A stretch of 64,000 bases of DNA from IMCC45349 sp047219225 (GTDB taxonomy: Bacteria; Bacteroidota; Bacteroidia; Flavobacteriales; Flavobacteriaceae). Position numbers and translations under genes: made by a program. Below, piece after piece: positions 59,318-64,000 of this stretch. The stretch lies in assembly GCF_047219225.1 (NCBI RefSeq), contig NZ_CP178208.1, positions 1,612,001 through 1,676,000 of the forward strand. Reading direction: 5' to 3'. The stretch's first letter is position 1. Every line of letters starts with the position of its first letter. The notes under the pieces are model-generated. The model saw nothing but the letters and a program-made list of their open reading frames with translations. It was not told the origin of the DNA and did no database searches.

Positions 59318-61711
59318 TTAATTATCCTCGTTCTTATCTTCTTCAGGTATAATTTTAAAGTTAGGTTCTTTTAAAACTTCTTTATTAGCAATACTTCTTT
59401 CTAACGATAGTAGTAATGAAGGTAAAAGTAATAAATTGGCTAACATTGCAAATAATAATGTCATGGATACTAATGCTCCTAAGGCTACTGTACCTCCAAA
59501 GTTTGAAATGATAAATACAGAAAACCCAAAGAATAGTACAATAGATGTATAGAACATGCTAACTCCAGTTTCTCTTAAGGCAGCATAAACTGATTTTCGT
59601 ATTTTCCAGTGGTTTGCTTGAAGCTCTTGTCTATATTTTGCTAAGAAGTGTATCGTATCATCAACCGAAATACCAAAAGCAATACTAAATACTAAGATTG
59701 TTGATGGTTTTATAGGTACGCCTAAGTAACCCATTAATCCAGCGGTAATAAGTAATGGTAATAAGTTAGGAATTAACGATACAATAATCATTCTAAAAGA
59801 CCTAAACATATATGCCATAAATAGAGAAATCAAAAATATGGCTAACGATAATGATAGTATAAGATTGTTTACTAAGTATTTTGTGCCTTTTTGAAATAGA
59901 TATGCTTTCCCTGTAATGGAAACATCATACTTTTCTTCTGGTAAAACCTTGTCGATTTTAGTTCTAAGGTTTTCTTCTATACGTTCCATTTTATCAATAC
60001 CAACATCTTTCATAAATGTTGTAATTCTAGCATATTGTCCAGTACTATCAACAAAGTTGTTTAATAAATCAACGTCTGAAGATGAGTTTTTTGCATAGGA
60101 TAAAATAAAACTGTTTTCTTGAGTAGAAGGTAGTTGGTAGTATTTTGGATTGCCATTATAATAGGCTTGTTTTGAGTATTTAACAAGGCTAACAATTGAT
60201 ATTGGTCTTGAAAGCTCAGGAGTTTCAATTATTAGTTCTTCTAGCTCATTCATGCGTTTAAGCGTAGAAAGTTTCATAACCCCTTTTTTACGCTTAGTAT
60301 CCACCATTATTTCAAGTGGCATGATACCATTAAACTCTTCTTCAAAAAAGCGAATATCCTTAAAAAATTCGGCACTTTTAGGCATGTCCTCAATCAAGCT
60401 TCCAGAAATCTTAATTTGGTAAATACCAATAATACTTCCTATTAACAAAATAAGTGAGACAACATAAATAGTTATTTTTCTATGTCTCACCATACGTTCC
60501 ATCCAATCCACAAACGTGTTAATCCAACGCTTATTTAAGTGTTGTAAATGCTTGTCCTTTGGCATTGGCATAAAACTGTATATAATTGGAATGATAAGTA
60601 AGCAAAGAATAAATATTGCTAAAATGCTTAATGATGCAACTGTACCAAACTCTTTTAGTAGTTTACTTTCTGTAATAATAAATGTAGCAAAACCAGAAGC
60701 TGTTGTAACATTAGTCATTAGTGTAGCATTTCCAATTTTAGAAATTACACGCTGTAAAGACTTTGCTTTGTTACCATGCTTATTTACTTCGTGTTGGTAT
60801 TTGTTAATAAGGAAAATACAATTTGGAATACCAATAACAATAATTAATGGCGGAATTAAAGCAGTAAGAACAGTAATTTCATATTCTAATAATCCAATAA
60901 TACCAAAGGTCCACATTACTCCAATTATTACCACAAACATGGAAATAAAAGTGGCTCTAAAAGATCTAAAAAAGAAAAAGAAAATTAGAGATGTAACAAT
61001 TAATGCAGCACTAATAAAAACACCTATTTCATCTATAATGTTTTGCGAATTTAAAGTGCGTATATATGGCATTCCAGAAACGCGAACATCTAAATTGTAC
61101 TCTCTTTCAAAAGCTTCAATTTTAGGTGTTAAAATATCAGTAATAAAATCTTTGCGTTTAGGAGTGTTTACAATACTTTTTTCTAGATAAATAGCAGAAC
61201 GTACTGTTTTGGTTTCTTTATTAAAAAGGAAATTATCGTAAAAAGGATATTTTTTAAATAGTTCGTCTTGGAGCTTGTCTAACTCTTCAATTGAAGAAAT
61301 AGAATCTTTAATAAAAGGCTCTAGATTAAACTGTTTTTCCTTTTTGTTTTTGATTAATTTTTGAAGGTCACTAATGGCAACAACAGACTCTACTTCTTCA
61401 AACTCTTTAAAACTACCAGAAAGTTTATTCCAAGCATTTAAATTTTCAACAGAAAAAAGAGTGGTGTCTTTTACTCCTAATACAATTAAATTACCTTCTT
61501 CTCCAAAAGTATCTAAAAATGAATTGTATTCTAAATTAACTTCGTGTTCGTCTGGTAATAAATTTGCTTCAGTATATGTGAAACGCATCTTATTCCATTG
61601 TAAGCCAAATAAATAAGTAGCTGCTGCTATAGCAAGTATAAAGACAATTCTATTGCGAAGAATAATTCTTGCAATAGTTTCCCAAAAGCCTACCGAAAAT
61701 AGTTTTGCCAT
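59318..61711 (-). CDS. MMPL/RND-type exporter (hydrophobe/amphiphile family)
   Basis: A 797-residue inner-membrane protein with two sets of six helices, each after a periplasmic loop. The first helix is near 18-36; the helix bundles lie around 225-400 and 630-780. The motif IAFGISVDDTIHFLAKYRQEL (near 690-710) contains the paired Asp of the proton relay of MMPL/HpnN-type RND proteins. No adaptor or channel gene is adjacent, which fits lipid or hopanoid exporters of this class. A -7 box TACCTTTG precedes it. The substrate is unknown. Confidence 0.85.
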   Translation of the reverse strand: MAKLFSVGFWETIARIILRNRIVFILAIAAATYLFGLQWNKMRFTYTEANLLPDEHEVNLEYNSFLDTFGEEGNLIVLGVKDTTLFSVENLNAWNKLSGSFKEFEEVESVVAISDLQKLIKNKKEKQFNLEPFIKDSISSIEELDKLQDELFKKYPFYDNFLFNKETKTVRSAIYLEKSIVNTPKRKDFITDILTPKIEAFEREYNLDVRVSGMPYIRTLNSQNIIDEIGVFISAALIVTSLIFFFFFRSFRATFISMFVVIIGVMWTFGIIGLLEYEITVLTALIPPLIIVIGIPNCIFLINKYQHEVNKHGNKAKSLQRVISKIGNATLMTNVTTASGFATFIITESKLLKEFGTVASLSILAIFILCLLIIPIIYSFMPMPKDKHLQHLNKRWINTFVDWMERMVRHRKITIYVVSLILLIGSIIGIYQIKISGSLIEDMPKSAEFFKDIRFFEEEFNGIMPLEIMVDTKRKKGVMKLSTLKRMNELEELIIETPELSRPISIVSLVKYSKQAYYNGNPKYYQLPSTQENSFILSYAKNSSSDVDLLNNFVDSTGQYARITTFMKDVGIDKMERIEENLRTKIDKVLPEEKYDVSITGKAYLFQKGTKYLVNNLILSLSLAIFLISLFMAYMFRSFRMIIVSLIPNLLPLLITAGLMGYLGVPIKPSTILVFSIAFGISVDDTIHFLAKYRQELQANHWKIRKSVYAALRETGVSMFYTSIVLFFGFSVFIISNFGGTVALGALVSMTLLFAMLANLLLLPSLLLSLERSIANKEVLKEPNFKIIPEEDKNEDN

Positions 61712-61781
61712 AGCATTTTAAATGTGCGCAAAGGTAGAAAATTGAATGGAAAAATTACTCTAAAACTCAGGTTTTATAATA

Positions 61782-63062
61782 TTAATTGAGGTCTATGTTG
61801 AAAGTGAATTTAAAAGCAAAATTATCTTCAAATTCAGTTAAATGATAAGCACCATAACGATATGCAAAACTTAAACCAAACCCTAAAAACAATTTATTGA
61901 TTTCGAAACCAGATTCATTGTAACCTTTATTAAGCGTACCAAACGAAATATGTTGATGTTCTTCAAGGTTTTTCATGTCTCCTAAAGCATGCCTGCTTAT
62001 TAGCACAAGTTGTGGTCTAAACCATGGAGTGATATTAAAGCGATTTAGTTTATGCTTTATTTGTAGTGTAGCAAATCTATCTGAAAAGAATTCATTAAAG
62101 TACATAGTCTCAAAACTATTTACGCCTGCTACTGAAAAACGTTGAATAACAGTTTCTTTATTTACATTATTAGGGTATGCATGATACAAATGAGTTAATG
62201 GAACTTCTCCTGAAGCAATACCACTAGTTAATACAAACTCAGTAGATGTTTTGTTACTATATGTAAATTTTTGAACAACCCTAAAGTCAAGCTTAGTAAA
62301 GTTGAAATCACTTTTAAAAAGATCTTCAAAACTTTTAGAGTATTGTAAAGTGAATTTTGGAAACCCTTCTTTTTCTTCAATTATTTTATTTGGAGTTTTT
62401 TTGAATTTACTAAAAGGACTCCATTGTAATGCTACTTTAAAAATAGAAACATTAAATCGATTGTAAAAATCTAATTGATTAGGTGTAAAGGTATAACCAT
62501 ATGTAGGTTCAATTTTTGATACAGAGAATTCTGTTTCAGAAAGTATTTGGGCAGAAATAGGATGCTCTACAGAGATGTTTTTGGTTTCATGTTTATGAAA
62601 TAAATCTATGTTTAGTAAACGTGGTTCAAACAATTGAAAAAAACGACTGTCGGTTAAAAAGTTTGAACTTCCTGTTTCTTGTAAATCTTTGGTATAATTA
62701 AAATTTATCCAAGAATTTGTTGTCTTAGCAATTTTTAATCCACCTCCAATACTATACTTATATTCATCGTCTAAAAAGCCATAAGCAGCATAACCTTGAA
62801 TTCTAAATTTTGAAGAAAACTTTTCGGTAGTAATACCACCTAATCCAGTTCTAAATCCTTCATATTGGTTATACTTTATTAAATACCTAGAGTCGAAATT
62901 AAAATATTTTGTACGAATGTAGCCTGTACCCAGACTCTCTAACAATAAACTCTTTTTTATAGAGTCTCTTACTTTTTTATTTGAAGGCACGCTGTCATTT
63001 ACTTGAGCATTACTTATAAAAAAGCAAAAGCTTAATACTAAGGAAAGACAGAGTTTTTTCAT
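61782..63062 (-). CDS. DUF5686-like outer-membrane beta-barrel
   Basis: A 426-residue exported protein with a signal peptide (1-19, ending ISNAQ). It contains YLIKYNQYEGFRTGLGGITT and FRIQGYAAYGFLDDEYKYSIGGG near 60-110, the pattern that opens the C-terminal barrel of the DUF5686 family. The N-terminal carboxypeptidase-regulatory domain found in full DUF5686 proteins is absent, so this is a short, barrel-only version. Function unknown. Confidence 0.75.
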   Translation of the reverse strand: MKKLCLSLVLSFCFFISNAQVNDSVPSNKKVRDSIKKSLLLESLGTGYIRTKYFNFDSRYLIKYNQYEGFRTGLGGITTEKFSSKFRIQGYAAYGFLDDEYKYSIGGGLKIAKTTNSWINFNYTKDLQETGSSNFLTDSRFFQLFEPRLLNIDLFHKHETKNISVEHPISAQILSETEFSVSKIEPTYGYTFTPNQLDFYNRFNVSIFKVALQWSPFSKFKKTPNKIIEEKEGFPKFTLQYSKSFEDLFKSDFNFTKLDFRVVQKFTYSNKTSTEFVLTSGIASGEVPLTHLYHAYPNNVNKETVIQRFSVAGVNSFETMYFNEFFSDRFATLQIKHKLNRFNITPWFRPQLVLISRHALGDMKNLEEHQHISFGTLNKGYNESGFEINKLFLGFGLSFAYRYGAYHLTEFEDNFAFKFTFNIDLN

Positions 63063-63093
63063 GTTAAGTTTTAGAATTGAAATATAGTAAACA

Positions 63094-63125
63094 CAAAAAA
63101 AGTGGCTTTATTGCCACCTTTTTTA
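63094..63125 (-). terminator. Terminator overlapping the frr stop
   Basis: On the minus strand GTGGC / GCCAC with a 6-nt loop, flanked by A and T runs, begins within the end of frr. Confidence 0.7.
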
Positions 63126-63680
63126 AACTGTCATAATTTCTTTTTCCTTTACGTGGAATATTTCATCTGCTTTTTTAACAAAGGTGTCGGTCATTTCTTG
63201 GACATCCATTTCAGCATTCTTCTGCACATCTTCCGATGCATCATCTACTTTCTTAATGTCATTATTAGCTTCTTTTCTAGCATTTCTAATTCCAACTTTG
63301 GCATCTTCAGCTTCAGCTTTTGCTTGTTTAGCTAATTCACGACGACGTTCTTCAGTTAAAGCTGGTACATTAATAATGATACTTTCCCCATTATTCATTG
63401 GATTGAAACCTAAGTTTGCAATCATTATAGCTCGTTCAATTTCTTGCAACATACTTTTTTCCCAAGGTTGAACAGTAATCGTTCTACCATCAGGTGTATT
63501 TACATTTGCTACTTGAGATAATGGTGTTTGCGAACCATAATATTCAACCATTACGCTTCCTAGCATTGAAGGGCTTGCTTTACCTGCTCTAATGTTTACA
63601 AATTGCTTTTCTAAATGCTTGATAGCATTTGTCATAGCTTCTTTTGCTGTGTCTAGTATAAAATTTATGTCTTCGTTCAT
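63123..63680 (-). CDS. frr: Ribosome recycling factor
   Basis: A 185-residue factor that, with EF-G, splits the post-termination ribosome. The conserved blocks are HLEKQFVNIRAGKASPSMLGSVMVEYYGSQTPLSQVANV and VNVPALTEERRRELAKQAKAEAEDAKVGIRNARK, giving the three-helix bundle plus beta domain. The length is standard. It lies 53 bases downstream of pyrH, as in many bacteria. Confidence 0.96.
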   Translation of the reverse strand: MNEDINFILDTAKEAMTNAIKHLEKQFVNIRAGKASPSMLGSVMVEYYGSQTPLSQVANVNTPDGRTITVQPWEKSMLQEIERAIMIANLGFNPMNNGESIIINVPALTEERRRELAKQAKAEAEDAKVGIRNARKEANNDIKKVDDASEDVQKNAEMDVQEMTDTFVKKADEIFHVKEKEIMTV

Positions 63681-63733
63681 TCTAATTTTTTTAGTTTTTG
63701 GTTAACTGTTCAAAAATTAAGCCAAATCAGTGA

Positions 63734-64000
63734 TTAAACGTTTACTGTAGTTCCAATATTTTCTCCAGATACTACTTTTAATAAATTACCAACTTTATTC
63801 ATGTCGAATACAATTATAGGTAATTTATTTTCTTGACTTAAAGTAAATGCTGTTGTGTCCATAACTTTAAGCCCTTTTTTCAATACATCATCAAAGCTAA
63901 TATAATCAAATTTAATAGCATTTGAATCTTTTTCAGGATCTGCTGTATAAATACCATCAACACGAGTTCCTTTTAGGATTACATCTGCTTCAATTTCAAT
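63734..64000 (-). CDS. pyrH: UMP kinase, C-terminal part
   Basis: The last 88 codons of the gene run off the right edge of the window. The sequence reads IEADVILKGTRVDGIYTADP, then a segment with FDYISFDDVLKKGLKVMD and TAFTLSQENKLPIIVFDMN, and ends GENIGTTVNV. These are the nucleotide-binding and hexamer-contact elements of bacterial PyrH, which phosphorylates UMP to UDP. The pyrH-frr order supports the call. Confidence 0.94.
   Translation of the reverse strand: MEIEADVILKGTRVDGIYTADPEKDSNAIKFDYISFDDVLKKGLKVMDTTAFTLSQENKLPIIVFDMNKVGNLLKVVSGENIGTTVNV

Noticed and set aside
60516..61190. A 224-codon open frame antisense to the MMPL exporter gene
   Set aside because: It is the reverse shadow of hydrophobic helices; the sense gene has intact RND motifs.
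1..64000. CRISPR arrays, insertion sequences, prophage or biosynthetic clusters
   Set aside because: No regularly spaced repeats, transposase, integrase, phage structural or NRPS/PKS genes were seen in the window.

Overview
The window is about 64 kb of a low-GC Bacteroidota chromosome, most likely from a marine member of the Flavobacteriaceae. The evidence is the Bacteroidota promoter signature (a -7 box TAnnTTTG in front of many genes), the lack of clear Shine-Dalgarno sites, SusC-like TonB receptors with CarboxypepD_reg domains, lipoprotein signals ending in a Cys near residue 19-21, and flavobacterial families such as DUF6503 and DUF5686-like barrels. The sequence alone does not identify the genus.

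Layout: (1) 1-2.3 kb: the 3' end of nrdA, then a 1 kb accessory segment with one orphan gene between two inverted copies of the same terminator, then an RDD membrane protein. (2) 2.3-14.5 kb: two lipoproteins, then a phosphate region with a Na/Pi symporter, a PiT permease, a phosphate-selective porin, a MORN protein, and a beta-helix lipoprotein paired with a TonB receptor. Tandem 7-bp repeats with an 11-bp period (Pho-box-like) precede the PiT and porin genes at identical register. A candidate small RNA between the porin and the MORN gene carries 14 nt complementary to the porin mRNA leader. (3) 14.6-24.6 kb: dgt, dxs, a TonB-domain protein, tadA, a ClC-family protein lacking the gating glutamate, a TPR lipoprotein pair and aspS. 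(4) 24.6-31.4 kb: a self-regulated tetR-tolC-MFP-RND efflux operon with a clear inverted-repeat operator. (5) 31.4-32.8 kb: a polyprenyl diphosphate synthase and a small partner gene.

(6) 32.8-44.2 kb is the most coherent accessory system: a clade II nitrous-oxide respiration cluster on the minus strand (lipoprotein cytochrome c, fasciclin protein, lipoprotein NosZ, a polytopic membrane protein, NosL, NosD, NosF, NosY, a small lipoprotein). It is joined to a second unit (Cys-rich small protein, Met/His-rich lipoprotein, OprC/NosA-like copper receptor) and a divergent Rrf2 regulator with three cysteines. The two nos promoters share the same AAATATGA half-site in a TGA-N6-TCA palindrome, centred exactly 36.5 bp from the end of the -7 box in both, which implies one regulator. 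The logic is copper import, copper loading, electron delivery and N2O reduction under one anaerobic or NO-type signal.

(7) 44.2-64 kb is mostly housekeeping: an outer-membrane protein, sucA-sucB, a LuxR-type response regulator, a retropepsin-like protease, tatD, ansA, tRNA-Ser(GGA), an exbB-exbD locus, rpoN, asnS, an MMPL-type exporter, a DUF5686-like barrel, frr and the 3' end of pyrH. A recurrent feature is TAnnTTTG followed by exactly 4 nt and the start codon in six genes, which predicts leaderless mRNAs and relocates the dxs start to a GTG.
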